From assembly GCA_964552655.1 (NCBI GenBank), contig CAZKHG010000007.1:1-64000 (forward strand): a stretch of 64,000 nucleotides of DNA, written 5' to 3'. Below are positions 34,550 through 44,282 of this stretch, piece by piece. Source of the stretch: CAZKHG01 sp964552655. Lineage in GTDB: Bacteria; Bacteroidota; Bacteroidia; Bacteroidales; Tenuifilaceae. Within the stretch, counting starts at the first letter, position 1; every line of letters begins with the position of its first letter. The translations under genes were made by a program, and so were the position numbers. The notes beneath the pieces were generated by a model. The model saw only the letters and a list, made by a program, of their open reading frames with translations, had not been told where the DNA came from and did no database searches.

Positions 34550-35199
34550 TAAAGGATTCTGCCATCGTTCATATTTAGCTGCATATCTGCCATCTGAGCC
34601 AGGTCCTTGTCGTGGGTAACGATTACAAATGTTTGACCCATCCTGTCGCGTAGTGTGAAAAACAGCTTATGCAAATCCTCCTTGTTCTGAGAATCGAGGT
34701 TGCCGGATGGCTCATCGGCCAGAACAACCAAGGGGTTGTTGATTAACGCCCTGGCAACAGCCACTCTTTGTTGCTCCCCTCCGGAAAGTTCGGAGGGTTT
34801 ATGATCTATCCGGTTGGATAATCCCATAAAATCGAGAAGATCTTTGGCTTTCTTTGAAGCATCCGGGAAACTTACCTTGGCAATTAACGCAGGCATACAA
34901 ACATTCTCCAATGCAGTAAACTCGGGTAAAAGGTGATGAAACTGGAAAACAAACCCGATATTTTTATTCCTGAAACGGGCAATCTGCTTATCCTTCATCG
35001 TAAAAACATTTTCACCATCAATGGAAATTGAACCTGAATCCGGTGCGCTAAGCGTTCCCATGATTTGAAGCAATGTGGTTTTCCCGGCACCGCTAGGACC
35101 AACAATAGCAACAACCTTGCTTTTGGGTATCTCAACTGATACACCCTTAAGAACAGTTAGATTTCCGAATGATTTAACAATGCTATCAAGTTTGATCAT
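34549..35199 (-). CDS. lolD: ABC transporter ATP-binding protein, LolD type
   Basis: LolD is the ATPase of the LolCDE complex that releases lipoproteins from the inner membrane. The 216-aa protein shows Walker A GPSGAGKT, Q-loop FVFQFHHLLPEFTALENV, signature LSGGEQQR, Walker B VVLADEPSGNLD and switch VTHD. ATG 35199 (MIKLDSIVKSFG) is preferred over 35208 because a -7 box ends at 35220, only about 12 bp before the earlier codon. The LolC/E permeases are not next to it. LolD and MacB-type ATPases are similar, so it could also serve the ATPase-less permease at 38512. Confidence 0.85.
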   Translation of the reverse strand: MIKLDSIVKSFGNLTVLKGVSVEIPKSKVVAIVGPSGAGKTTLLQIMGTLSAPDSGSISIDGENVFTMKDKQIARFRNKNIGFVFQFHHLLPEFTALENVCMPALIAKVSFPDASKKAKDLLDFMGLSNRIDHKPSELSGGEQQRVAVARALINNPLVVLADEPSGNLDSQNKEDLHKLFFTLRDRMGQTFVIVTHDKDLAQMADMQLNMNDGRIL

Positions 35200-35219
35200 G
35201 AACTCCATTTTGTAAGATG

Positions 35220-35227
35220 CAAATGTA
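35220..35227 (-). promoter_or_regulatory. Candidate -7 promoter box for lolD operon
   Basis: The minus strand reads TACATTTG, an exact TAnnTTTG match. Transcription would begin near 35213, favouring the lolD start at 35199. Confidence 0.45.
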
Positions 35228-35278
35228 GGAAAAAACTCATGTGTTACTTGTTTATTAAATTTATTAAAACTTCTCTTT

Positions 35279-35302
35279 TTGGAAAAAGAAAACTTTTTCC
35301 AA
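35279..35302. promoter_or_regulatory. Perfect 10-bp inverted repeat between lolD and glmM
   Basis: TTGGAAAAAG (35279-35288) and CTTTTTCCAA (35293-35302) are perfect complements around AAAA. The right arm abuts AACCTTTG (35301-35308), one base off a TAnnTTTG -7 box for glmM, so a protein bound here would block it. There is no T run for a terminator. Confidence 0.5.
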
Positions 35303-35335
35303 CCTTTGTTTTATTAATAATGAACAAAATAACTT

Positions 35336-36721
35336 ATGACACTAGTAAAATCAATTTCGGGCATCAGGGGGACAATTGGAGGCAAGACTGGTGATGCATT
35401 AACCCCAATGGATATTTTAAAATTCACAGCAGCTTATGCTGAATGGCTTAAGCAAAAAAATATTGGGATAAAATGCCGAGTTGCGGTTGGACGAGATGCC
35501 CGTATTTCAGGTGAAATGGTGAGCAACATTGTTGTTGGAACTTTAATGGGTTGCGGGGTTGATGTGATTAACCTTGGTTTGGCCACAACACCAACTGTGG
35601 AGATGGCTGTAACCGGGTTAAAAGCAAATGGGGGGCTGATATTAACAGCAAGTCATAATCCCCGTCAGTGGAATGCCCTTAAACTTTTGAATGAAAAAGG
35701 TGAATTCCTATCAGATATTGAAGGGAAGAAAGTTCTGGAAATTGCCGATAAGGAGGCATTTTCGTTTCCTGAAATTGATGGAATCGGAAACATCGAGGAG
35801 GAATACTCTTACCTAGATGAACATATCAAGCATATACTAAGTCTCAAAACCGTTGATCAAAAGGCTATTTCAAACGCCAACTTTAAGGTAGTGGTTGATT
35901 GCGTTAACTCGGTGGGTGGCATTGCCATTCCCCGGCTATTGAATGCTCTTGGTGTAAAAGATTTTGTTGAATTATATACCGATCCAACTGGGGAATTTCC
36001 GCACAACCCCGAGCCACTGCCCGAGCACCTTGGCGATATCTCAAAAGCAATGGTTGAAAACAAAGCAGATGTTGGGTTTGTGGTTGATCCTGATGTTGAT
36101 CGACTGGCCATTATAAATGAAGATGGATCAATGTTTGGGGAAGAGTACACCCTTGTTGCTGTTGCTGATTATCTGCTTGAACAAAATCCCGGGAACACAG
36201 TCTCAAACCTATCCAGCACAGCGGCGTTGAGAGATATTACCGTAAAATACGGAGGAACTTATTTTGCCTCAGCGGTTGGTGAGGTGAACGTTGTTACCAA
36301 AATGAAAGAGGTTAACGCGGTAATTGGCGGAGAAGGGAACGGTGGTGTTATTTACCCTGAATTGCACTATGGCCGAGATGCATTGGTTGGGATTGCTCTT
36401 TTTTTAACGCATCTGGCAAAATCTAATAAAAAGTGCTCAGAATTGAGAAAATCTTACCCCGATTATTTTATTTCTAAAAATAAGATTGAGCTGAAAAAAG
36501 GGATCAACCCCGATGAGATACTTAACAAATTAGCCGCAGCTTACAAAGGATTGCCGATTAATACTGAAGATGGCGTGCGTGTTGATTTCCCGGAAGGTTG
36601 GGTTCACATGCGCAAATCGAATACCGAACCTATTATCAGGATATATGCTGAAAGCAGCTCAAAAAGCGCTGCTGATAATCTGGCATTAAAGGTAATTGAT
36701 AAGATCAAGGGGTATTTTTAG
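35336..36721 (+). CDS. glmM: Phosphoglucosamine mutase
   Basis: The enzyme interconverts glucosamine-6-phosphate and glucosamine-1-phosphate for UDP-GlcNAc synthesis. The 461-aa alpha-D-phosphohexomutase begins SISGIRGTIG, has the phosphoserine loop TASHNPRQWNALK (S about 105), the magnesium loop DPDVDRLAI, the sugar-binding GEGNGGVIYP and the phosphate loop RKSNTEPIIRIY. The GlmM call over phosphomannomutase rests on overall resemblance and is the usual single-copy assignment in Bacteroidota. It is divergent from lolD across an inverted repeat. Confidence 0.88.
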   Translation: MTLVKSISGIRGTIGGKTGDALTPMDILKFTAAYAEWLKQKNIGIKCRVAVGRDARISGEMVSNIVVGTLMGCGVDVINLGLATTPTVEMAVTGLKANGGLILTASHNPRQWNALKLLNEKGEFLSDIEGKKVLEIADKEAFSFPEIDGIGNIEEEYSYLDEHIKHILSLKTVDQKAISNANFKVVVDCVNSVGGIAIPRLLNALGVKDFVELYTDPTGEFPHNPEPLPEHLGDISKAMVENKADVGFVVDPDVDRLAIINEDGSMFGEEYTLVAVADYLLEQNPGNTVSNLSSTAALRDITVKYGGTYFASAVGEVNVVTKMKEVNAVIGGEGNGGVIYPELHYGRDALVGIALFLTHLAKSNKKCSELRKSYPDYFISKNKIELKKGINPDEILNKLAAAYKGLPINTEDGVRVDFPEGWVHMRKSNTEPIIRIYAESSSKSAADNLALKVIDKIKGYF

Positions 36722-36905
36722 CACATTAATATTTTGAGTATTCATTTCTGGTCATTTATTTCAAATTATCAAAAAAATCAATTAAATCAATATTCTGAAG
36801 CAATTCTGTTTGTATTTAACAAAACATTAACTTAACCTCAATTAAACAATTGCTACTTTTAAAAGTCATAAGCGGTGTAAATCTATTTTAATACAAAATC
36901 TAAAA

Positions 36906-38489
36906 ATGAAGAAGAAAATAATCATAGGCGTTTCTGCCTTAGCGGTACTTATATTACTATACGCGGTATTTGGGTCATCCAGTAAGAAAACAACAGCACC
37001 ACAGTACGTTAAAGTCAATCAGGGGACTTTCGAGGTATTGGTAACAGTAACCGGTGAGCTGAAAGCTCAAAATTCCGAGGATATTAAAGGGCCTTCGGAG
37101 CTACAAGGGAGAAGTTTCAGAATAAATGACATCAAAATACAGGATTTAATCCCGGAGGGAACTGTGGTTGATTCAGGTCAGTATGTAGCAACCCTCGATA
37201 GATCGGCTCTTAGCAACAGGATTAAAGAGATAGATGATGAGCTGGAGAAAAGCCAGCAGGCCTACCTTAAAACACAACTAGACACAACCCTTAACCTAAG
37301 AGAGTTGAGAAATAATCTTATCAACCTGAAGTTTGATATGGAGGAGAAGCAGATTGTTGTTGATCAGTCGAAGTTTGAACCACCGGCCACTCAAAGGCAG
37401 GCACAAATCAACCTCGATAAATCAGCCCGGGCTTTCCAGCAGGCACAGCATAATTACTCATTGAAAAAGGAACAATCCGAAGCATCCATGAGAGAGGTGG
37501 CAATAAACCTTGAACGGCAGAAACGTGAAAAAAACGACATGATGGAAGTGCTGAACAAGTTTGTTATAAAAGCGCCTAAACCCGGAATGCTGATTTACTA
37601 CCGGGAATGGAGCGGTGAGAAACGAAAAGTGGGTTCGAGCATTAGCCCCTGGGATTTAACCGTTGCAACACTGCCCGACCTATCGGTTATGAACACTAAA
37701 ACCTATGTAAACGAGATTGATATCAGCAAGGTAAAGAAAGGCCAGAAAGTTCGCGTGGGTGTTGATGCTTTCCCCGAAAAAAAATATACCGGGGTTGTGA
37801 TGGAAGTTGCAAATATCGGCGAACAGCTGCCAAATACCGATGCCAAAGTTTTTGAGGTGGTTATCAAGGTGAATGAGTATGACCCCATTCTAAGACCCTC
37901 AATGACTACAAGTAATCAGATTATAACCAATGTGTACGACAGTGTGCTTTATATACCTCTTGAATCGGTTCATGCAGAGGATAGCCTGAGCTTTGTTTAC
38001 ACCAGGAAAGGGAAGAAGCAGATTATTGTTACCGGCGAGATGAACGAGAACAACATCATTGTTGAAAAAGGACTTAAATATGATGAGGAGATCTACCTCT
38101 CGATCCCAGAAAAACCTGAAAATTTTAAGCTGGTTGGTGAGGAGCTGATTCCAATTATCAAGGAAAAAGAACGACTAAAAAAGGAAGAAGAAGCCAAACG
38201 GAAAGCACAACAGGAGCTGGAGATGAAACCCAGGAATAACGGGCAAATGATTTTCCAGATGCCTCAGGGTGGAATGAGGAACCTGCCCGATGGTGGCAAT
38301 ATGCAAATAATGCGAAAAACCGAAATCAAAACAAGCGAAGGTAAACTACCTGAAGGCAAAACAGGTAAACCAAAAACCATTATCAACCAAGTTGATACAT
38401 CTAAACGAACATGGGGTAAACCTGGAGAAGGTGGCGATCGCAAAATGATGAGAAAAGCCGAAAATGCAGATACTTCCAAGAAGAAGTAA
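36906..38489 (+). CDS. Efflux periplasmic adaptor subunit (HlyD/MacA-like)
   Basis: This inner-membrane-anchored adaptor links a permease to a TolC-like channel. TM at about 5-22, then a lipoyl/barrel-sandwich half, a long alpha hairpin (about 105-210), the second half FVIKAPKPGMLIYY, and a beta-barrel region (TYVNEIDISKVKKGQKVRVGVDAFPEKKY). The 527 aa are longer than usual because of a C-terminal charged tail (about 420-527) rich in Lys, Glu, Gly and Met (GGMRNLPDGGNMQIMRK). The permease gene starts 22 bp downstream. Confidence 0.88.
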   Translation: MKKKIIIGVSALAVLILLYAVFGSSSKKTTAPQYVKVNQGTFEVLVTVTGELKAQNSEDIKGPSELQGRSFRINDIKIQDLIPEGTVVDSGQYVATLDRSALSNRIKEIDDELEKSQQAYLKTQLDTTLNLRELRNNLINLKFDMEEKQIVVDQSKFEPPATQRQAQINLDKSARAFQQAQHNYSLKKEQSEASMREVAINLERQKREKNDMMEVLNKFVIKAPKPGMLIYYREWSGEKRKVGSSISPWDLTVATLPDLSVMNTKTYVNEIDISKVKKGQKVRVGVDAFPEKKYTGVVMEVANIGEQLPNTDAKVFEVVIKVNEYDPILRPSMTTSNQIITNVYDSVLYIPLESVHAEDSLSFVYTRKGKKQIIVTGEMNENNIIVEKGLKYDEEIYLSIPEKPENFKLVGEELIPIIKEKERLKKEEEAKRKAQQELEMKPRNNGQMIFQMPQGGMRNLPDGGNMQIMRKTEIKTSEGKLPEGKTGKPKTIINQVDTSKRTWGKPGEGGDRKMMRKAENADTSKKK

Positions 38490-38511
38490 AAAACCCCAAA
38501 AAAAGAAGATT

Positions 38512-39873
38512 ATGTATAAAAGGTATCTGCACGATATAAATATTGCCATTGAATCGATTTTGGCCAACAAGCTGAAATCAATTCTTACTGCCCTGGGGAT
38601 TATTTTTGGAGTTGCTGCAGTTATAAGCATGCTGGCAATTGGCAAAGGAGCCCAGCAGGAAATTCTTGACCAGATCAAGATGGTTGGAGTGAACAATATC
38701 ATTATCAACTCCATATTTGAAGAGCCAAATGAAGATGAATCTTCATCTACTCAAACCGAGAAGAAAGAGAAACGGAAATTCTCTCCCGGTTTAACTCTTG
38801 CTGATGCAGATGCAATTAAAAAAATTATTCCCTCGGTTCAAAAGATCAGTCCGGAAATAAGTCTCAACTCATTTGTACAGTTCGAAGGGCTAAGAATGCC
38901 TGCAAAAATAGTGGGTGTTTCAAACGATTATTTCACATTATACAATTTACCGCTCGAACAGGGTGCTTTTTTTAGCGACTATATGGAAGAGCACGGGATA
39001 CCGGTATGCATTATCGGGGCGAACATTCAGGCCAAGTTTTTCAGTAAAGTGAATCCGATTGGGCAGTATATTAAGTTTGGGCATATCTGGTTAAAAGTCA
39101 TTGGTGTGATTCAAAAATCGAACCTTAAGGTTACTGGGTTTGAAAATACCGGAATCAACGTATATAATGATAATGTTTACCTCCCCGCTAAAACATTATT
39201 ATTAAGGTATCAGAACAGGGCGCTGGTTAATTTGAGGAGAATGAGCGGGACAACCTCCTTCAGAGGTTTTGGTTTTATGATCAGATTCGGGGGCAGCACC
39301 CAATCGCAGACACCAAAAAACTACCATCAGATTGATCGAATTATTGCTCAGGTTAAAGAAACCGAGGATATTACCTCTACCTCTGAGATACTGAGCAGAA
39401 TGATGCTGCGCAGGCATTCGGGTATAAAAGATTATGAAATCACTGTTCCTGAGCTGCTCTTAAAGCAGCAACAACGAACAAAAGATATTTTTAACATTGT
39501 GCTAGGTGCGATTGCAAGTATTTCGCTGATTGTAGGCGGAATAGGCATTATGAACATCATGTTTGCATCGGTTATGGAGCGTATCAAGGAGATAGGCACC
39601 CGGTTGGCCATTGGGGCCAAAAAGGCCGATATTGTTGCCCAGTTTTTGTCCGAAGCTGTTCTGATCAGTGTTTCAGGAGGTTTTATCGGGGTTATTCTTG
39701 GGATAATTCTCTCCAAGCTGATAACCCATTTTGCAGGAATCCTAACCATAATAAGCCCTTTATCTGTGTTGGTTGCTTTTGGCGTTTCAGCGGCAGTAGG
39801 AATCATTTTTGGGCTTTCGCCTGCCAAACGCGCAGCAGAAAAAGATCCAATTGAATCGTTAAGGTATGAATAG
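38512..39873 (+). CDS. MacB-like ABC permease without ATPase domain
   Basis: The 453-aa inner-membrane protein has one N-terminal TM (about 20-42, LTALGIIFGVAAVISMLAIG), a large periplasmic MacB_PCD domain (about 45-325), and three C-terminal TM helices in the FtsX fold (LGAIASISLIVGGIGIMNIM onward). MERIKEIGTRLAIGAKKADI is the classical coupling-helix segment. MacB of Proteobacteria has a fused ATPase that is absent here, and no ATPase gene lies in this operon. The frame is open from 38464, but that overlaps the adaptor gene; ATG 38512 (MYKRYLHDINIA) is the natural start. Confidence 0.9.
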   Translation: MYKRYLHDINIAIESILANKLKSILTALGIIFGVAAVISMLAIGKGAQQEILDQIKMVGVNNIIINSIFEEPNEDESSSTQTEKKEKRKFSPGLTLADADAIKKIIPSVQKISPEISLNSFVQFEGLRMPAKIVGVSNDYFTLYNLPLEQGAFFSDYMEEHGIPVCIIGANIQAKFFSKVNPIGQYIKFGHIWLKVIGVIQKSNLKVTGFENTGINVYNDNVYLPAKTLLLRYQNRALVNLRRMSGTTSFRGFGFMIRFGGSTQSQTPKNYHQIDRIIAQVKETEDITSTSEILSRMMLRRHSGIKDYEITVPELLLKQQQRTKDIFNIVLGAIASISLIVGGIGIMNIMFASVMERIKEIGTRLAIGAKKADIVAQFLSEAVLISVSGGFIGVILGIILSKLITHFAGILTIISPLSVLVAFGVSAAVGIIFGLSPAKRAAEKDPIESLRYE

Positions 39874-39889
39874 AAAAATTTATAATAAG

Positions 39890-41368
39890 ATGAAAAACTT
39901 TGTTTCATTATTAATACTCTCACTATTATTAACCTATACTGCTAGTTCACAAAAACCGATGAACAGGCTTACCCTGGATGAAGTTTTGCAGCTGGCAAAA
40001 GACCAATCGCCACAGGCTATTCTGGCAAAGCATCGTTTTAGGGCATCCTACTGGCAGTACAGAACCTACAAGGCCGAGTTTTTACCCAGCTTAAAGCTCA
40101 ACTCCACTATCCCTTCATTTAACCGAAGCATTGAGAGTAACAGGAATGATGATGGATCGTACTCAAACATTGAAATTAACAGCAATAGAATTTCTTCCGT
40201 TCTCTCACTGTCCCAGAATATTGGGTTAACCGGTGGGCGAATTGCCATTGAATCCTCTTTGGAGAGGAATGACAGGTTTGGTTTAAGGGATACTTCTTCC
40301 TATATCTCAGTGCCTTACAAAATCAATTTAACACAACCTCTTTTTGGGTTTAATACCCTGAAATGGAAGAAGAAAATTGAACCCATCAAATACGAGGAAG
40401 CAAAGCGTAATTACCTTCAATCATTGGAGAATATCTCCATGGAAGCTTCAAGGTTGTTCTTCGACCTAATCCTGGCCCAACAAAACCTGAAAACCGCCAG
40501 GTTAAACTATGCAAACAGCGATACCCTTTATAAAATAGCCAAGGGCCGGTACAACATTGGTACAATTGCAGAGAATGAGCTGCTCCAGATGGAGCTCAGC
40601 TTTTTAAATTCCGGGAGCGACGTAAGCGATGCCGAGGTTGACCTTCAACTTAAAAAAGCGAGGATCAAATCGTATCTTGGGTTAAATGATCAGTTCGACC
40701 TGGAGCTGATAATCCCCGAAAATATACCTGCCACCAACGTTTTATATGATGATGTACTTGCCCTTGCCAAAACCAATAACCCGAAAATTCTTGAGTATTC
40801 TCGCCAGCTCATTGAGGCCGACCGGGATGTGGCTCAAGCCAGATCCGAAAGAGGTTTTAGCGCTGATTTAAGGATAAACTACGGTGTAACCAGAGATGCC
40901 TACCTGATTGAGGATGCTTATAAAAACTTTGATGATCTGCAGGGGTTAAACATATCGCTGGCGATCCCAATTCTTGACTGGGGTTTAGGTCGCGGAAAAG
41001 TGAAAATGGCGCAATCATCGCGTGAGGTCATTCGGACAACTGTCGATCAGGCAATAACAGACTTTGAACAGGATGTGTTTCTAAAGGTGATGCAGTTTAA
41101 CCGCCAGGACGATCAGGTAAAGCTGGCCGAAAAGGCCGATCTGATTTCACAAAACCGATATAATGTAACCAAGGAAAGATTTTTAATCGGGAAGATAGAC
41201 GTGCTTGATTTGAATATAGCCCAGTCGGAAAGGGATCAAGCCAAACAGAAGTATATCAATACATTGAGTAATTTCTGGCAATTCTACTTCAATATGCGGA
41301 AACTCACCCTTTACGACTTTGATAACAAAAAGCCCCTGAATATAGAGTTTGAACTGCTCTTAAAATAA
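39890..41368 (+). CDS. TolC-family outer-membrane efflux channel
   Basis: The protein forms the outer-membrane exit duct of the pump. The 492-aa sequence has a signal peptide (MKNFVSLLILSLLLTYTASS), then two OEP repeats rich in amphipathic helix (LTLDEVLQLAKDQSPQAILAKHRFRA; VLALAKTNNPKILEYSRQLIEAD) and a beta-strand insert typical of TolC. An earlier ATG at 39866 overlaps the permease stop; ATG 39890 gives the better signal peptide. It closes the adaptor-permease-channel operon. Confidence 0.9.
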   Translation: MKNFVSLLILSLLLTYTASSQKPMNRLTLDEVLQLAKDQSPQAILAKHRFRASYWQYRTYKAEFLPSLKLNSTIPSFNRSIESNRNDDGSYSNIEINSNRISSVLSLSQNIGLTGGRIAIESSLERNDRFGLRDTSSYISVPYKINLTQPLFGFNTLKWKKKIEPIKYEEAKRNYLQSLENISMEASRLFFDLILAQQNLKTARLNYANSDTLYKIAKGRYNIGTIAENELLQMELSFLNSGSDVSDAEVDLQLKKARIKSYLGLNDQFDLELIIPENIPATNVLYDDVLALAKTNNPKILEYSRQLIEADRDVAQARSERGFSADLRINYGVTRDAYLIEDAYKNFDDLQGLNISLAIPILDWGLGRGKVKMAQSSREVIRTTVDQAITDFEQDVFLKVMQFNRQDDQVKLAEKADLISQNRYNVTKERFLIGKIDVLDLNIAQSERDQAKQKYINTLSNFWQFYFNMRKLTLYDFDNKKPLNIEFELLLK

Positions 41369-41399
41369 ATTTCACGGCACTCAAACAGTTAAGCAGTAT

Positions 41400-42059
41400 T
41401 TATAAATCAATAATCCTATTCTTTAAAGCGTATTTAACCAGATCAACCGTAGTTGTTAACTCCAGCTTCTGCATTATGTGGTTCTTGTGCGATTCAACAG
41501 TTCTGACACTGATAAATAGCTTATCGGCAATAAGCTGGTTCGAGTAACCTTCGGCCACAAATTTAAGTATTTCCAGCTCGCGCGGGGTGAGCTTTTGTTC
41601 CTGGTAGGCATCAGCTCGTTCAGGATCTTTAACCTGTTTAAGGTAATTCTTAAGAATGATATTGGAAACGTCCTTACTAAAATACTCATTCCCTTTGTAA
41701 ACCTCGTGAATTGCGTCAACCAGCTCTTCTCTGGTGATATTTTTAGGAAGATATCCCTTTGCCCCAAACTTAATGGCATTGAAAATGAACTCCTGGTTGG
41801 TGTACATTGAAAGCATAATCACCTTAACGGAGGGGAAATCTCTGGTAATAATTCCGGCAAGTTCAATGCCTGATATGCCCGGGAGCGAAATATCAACAAT
41901 GATGACATCGGGTTTGCAACAGGCGAGGTTTTCCAACGTGCTATTTGCATCAAAAGCCTCAGATACCACTTCAATATCGGGCAAACCGGTTAAAAGCGCC
42001 CTGATCCCGTCGCGTACCAGCTGGTGATCATCCACTAATGCTACCTTAATTTTATTCAT
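41400..42059 (-). CDS. NarL/LuxR-type response regulator
   Basis: The 219-aa regulator has a receiver domain (1-120: acidic pair in LVDDHQLVRDG, phosphoacceptor Asp in VIIVDISLPGISG, Lys in GYLPKN) and a LuxR helix-turn-helix (about 155-215: LTPRELEILKFVAEGYSNQLIADKLFISVRTVESH). MNKIKVALVDD from ATG 42059 is the natural start. Its kinase lies 45 bp upstream on the same strand, so the two form an operon and almost surely a cognate pair. Targets are unknown; the nearest candidate is the convergent efflux operon. Confidence 0.93.
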   Translation of the reverse strand: MNKIKVALVDDHQLVRDGIRALLTGLPDIEVVSEAFDANSTLENLACCKPDVIIVDISLPGISGIELAGIITRDFPSVKVIMLSMYTNQEFIFNAIKFGAKGYLPKNITREELVDAIHEVYKGNEYFSKDVSNIILKNYLKQVKDPERADAYQEQKLTPRELEILKFVAEGYSNQLIADKLFISVRTVESHKNHIMQKLELTTTVDLVKYALKNRIIDL

Positions 42060-42104
42060 TTTAAATTTGTATATCAAACGTAAATCACAAGATCTTATAA
42101 CATA

Positions 42105-44258
42105 TTAACCTTTGGGCTTAGGGAAAAGAGGAAATTCCACCTGAATTTTCACCCCGTTCCCTTTAGATGAAATAATCTCAAATTTACCATTCAACAGAAT
42201 GGCGCGCTCTTTCATGTTGTAGAGCCCATTGCCCGATTCAAACCCTTTGGAAGAGTTGAACCCGATGCCATCATCCTCTATGTGAAGGTAAAGCTTCGAA
42301 ATATCGGAGAAGATTGATACAACAGCCCTTGATGCACCCGAATGCTTAACGATGTTATTCAGTGCTTCCTGAACTATCCGGTATGTGTATGTCTTGAGAA
42401 TTTGCGACAGGGAGTCGGGCAACACACCAATTACCAGCGAAACGTTTATTCCCGAGTTGGATTCAACCTCGGTGCATAAATTGCGAAGCACAACAGCCAG
42501 GCTGAATTCAGTCAACGCAGCAGGCATAAGGTTGTTTGACATCCGGCGTATTTCCTCAATGGTATGGTTAAACATCTGCTTTACCGATTCCAGCGTTTTT
42601 CGCTGATTTCCCATCTCATCAACCGGAATGCTTTCCAACTTGAGTTTAATGGCCACGAGGGTTTGTCCCAACCCATCATGCAATTCGCGTGATAACCTTT
42701 GGCGTTCCTGCTCCTGTCCATCAATCACTGATCGCATCTGGCGTAACCTTTCGGTTTGCAATTCCTCTTCAATAGCTTTCCTTCGCGATATATCCCGTAT
42801 TACTAAAGATTCAACTTCCTGCCCATGAAATTGAACGATACTTTTCTGCACTTCAACCGGAATCTTTTGTCCTGATTTGCTTTTCAAAATAGCCTCAAAT
42901 GAAGCATTTGGTTTACTTTGAACTTTCACCAAAACATCCTCCTGTATCACCAGAAAATCCCCGGGAGATTTTTTCATTAGTTCGAATTCATCATACCCGG
43001 TAAGGTTAGAAAGGGCATGGTTAATCAAAACCGGTGCGCCATTTTTATGGAGTAATATTCCATCCACAGTAGCCTGATAAAAGTGGGTGAGACGTTGCTC
43101 CCTCTCTTTTAGCCTGTTTGTGGTATGCTTAAGCTGTAAGGTCATCCGGTTAAACACCTGTGTCAGGTGGCCAATTTCATCGTTCCGTGAAACGGGGAGT
43201 ATTTGATCAAAATTGCCCTCTCCCACTTTTGACGCAGCTTCTTTCAGTTTCAACAAAGGAGCTGTAATTCTCCTGCTAAGAATGTAAACACCAATGGTTA
43301 ACATTAGAAAAACAGCAAAACTGATGAGTAAGATTCGTTTCCCAAGAATTGAAATTTGCAAAAGGGCTTCATCCCAATCCATATCGGAAAGAATCACCCA
43401 ATTTAACCCTTTGATAGATAAAGGACTGTAAGAGCTTAATACCATCTGATTCCGATAATCACTTGTTTTACCAGTGCCGGTTCCCCCTTTTAGGGCTTTT
43501 TCGACCAACTCAGATTTGCAGGATATGGAAAGTACTGATTTATCATAAAATCTTGATGAACTTCTCATCAGGTAATCATCACCCACAAGATATACTTCGC
43601 CTGTTCTTCCCTGTCCCTGTAATGTTGTCAGTTCAGAGGTTATAGTATTAATAGTTTTTTCCGATACCTCGAAAAGCAATACTTTGCCAGTTGAGCTATC
43701 GGGGTTTTGAATCGGGTATGCCAGATAGATATAATACTCATTAGACAGAGGCCCTTTAATAAAATCAAAAACTGAAACTTTCGAACGAGATCTTTTCTTT
43801 ATTAAGCTGTCAGCTATGGTGAATGAGTGGTTAATTGAATAATATCCGGAAATATTTCCATCCTGATCAATCTTTAATGAGCTGTTTCTTCCGCCGGGAA
43901 GGTAAAGTAAAATACCTGAGTAAATCCCAGAATTGGCAATATATTGAAGGATTTTATTTCTGCTTGAATTTATAATATCTTTTTTGGGCAACCCGGTTTT
44001 TTCTGCGCTCAGGTTCAGTAGAAAATTAATAAATTCATCATCGTTTGCCGCTAAAACGATCTCCCTTTCCCTATCGTTAAAAAACGATTCAATTCGTGCT
44101 TTTTTCTCGGCCCTAAGCGAAGTCAATTGCTGTAAAGTTCTTTCCACCAGAGCGTTTCGGGCTGAATGGTAGGAGTATGCCCCAACCATAACTACACCAG
44201 CAATGCAAAAGATTATGGAGTAGATAAACAGGCGTGTATTTAAGGACAAAGACTTCAT
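42105..44258 (-). CDS. Sensor histidine kinase (dCache-like, HAMP, PAS, HisKA_3)
   Basis: The 717-aa membrane kinase has TM1 (about 8-28), an extracytoplasmic Cache-like domain (about 30-305), TM2 (about 308-328), HAMP (about 329-382), PAS (about 390-495), a HisKA_3 dimerisation domain with H527 in RLSRELHDGLGQTL, and an ATPase domain with NNIVKHSGA, DDGIGFN and GNGLYNMKERA. It feeds the NarL-type regulator encoded next. The stimulus is probably a small molecule bound by the Cache domain. A -7 box lies just upstream. Confidence 0.9.
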   Translation of the reverse strand: MKSLSLNTRLFIYSIIFCIAGVVMVGAYSYHSARNALVERTLQQLTSLRAEKKARIESFFNDREREIVLAANDDEFINFLLNLSAEKTGLPKKDIINSSRNKILQYIANSGIYSGILLYLPGGRNSSLKIDQDGNISGYYSINHSFTIADSLIKKRSRSKVSVFDFIKGPLSNEYYIYLAYPIQNPDSSTGKVLLFEVSEKTINTITSELTTLQGQGRTGEVYLVGDDYLMRSSSRFYDKSVLSISCKSELVEKALKGGTGTGKTSDYRNQMVLSSYSPLSIKGLNWVILSDMDWDEALLQISILGKRILLISFAVFLMLTIGVYILSRRITAPLLKLKEAASKVGEGNFDQILPVSRNDEIGHLTQVFNRMTLQLKHTTNRLKEREQRLTHFYQATVDGILLHKNGAPVLINHALSNLTGYDEFELMKKSPGDFLVIQEDVLVKVQSKPNASFEAILKSKSGQKIPVEVQKSIVQFHGQEVESLVIRDISRRKAIEEELQTERLRQMRSVIDGQEQERQRLSRELHDGLGQTLVAIKLKLESIPVDEMGNQRKTLESVKQMFNHTIEEIRRMSNNLMPAALTEFSLAVVLRNLCTEVESNSGINVSLVIGVLPDSLSQILKTYTYRIVQEALNNIVKHSGASRAVVSIFSDISKLYLHIEDDGIGFNSSKGFESGNGLYNMKERAILLNGKFEIISSKGNGVKIQVEFPLFPKPKG

Positions 44259-44274
44259 TCTGTAGGAAATTCAC

Positions 44275-44282
44275 CAAATATA
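44275..44282 (-). promoter_or_regulatory. Candidate -7 promoter box for kinase-regulator operon
   Basis: The minus strand reads TATATTTG, an exact TAnnTTTG match about 17 bp upstream of the kinase ATG, giving a very short leader. Confidence 0.4.

Noticed and set aside
39432..39923. 163-codon minus-strand frame opposite the MacB-like permease
   Set aside because: It lies opposite a clear FtsX-fold gene and its product is a low-information complement of TM codons.
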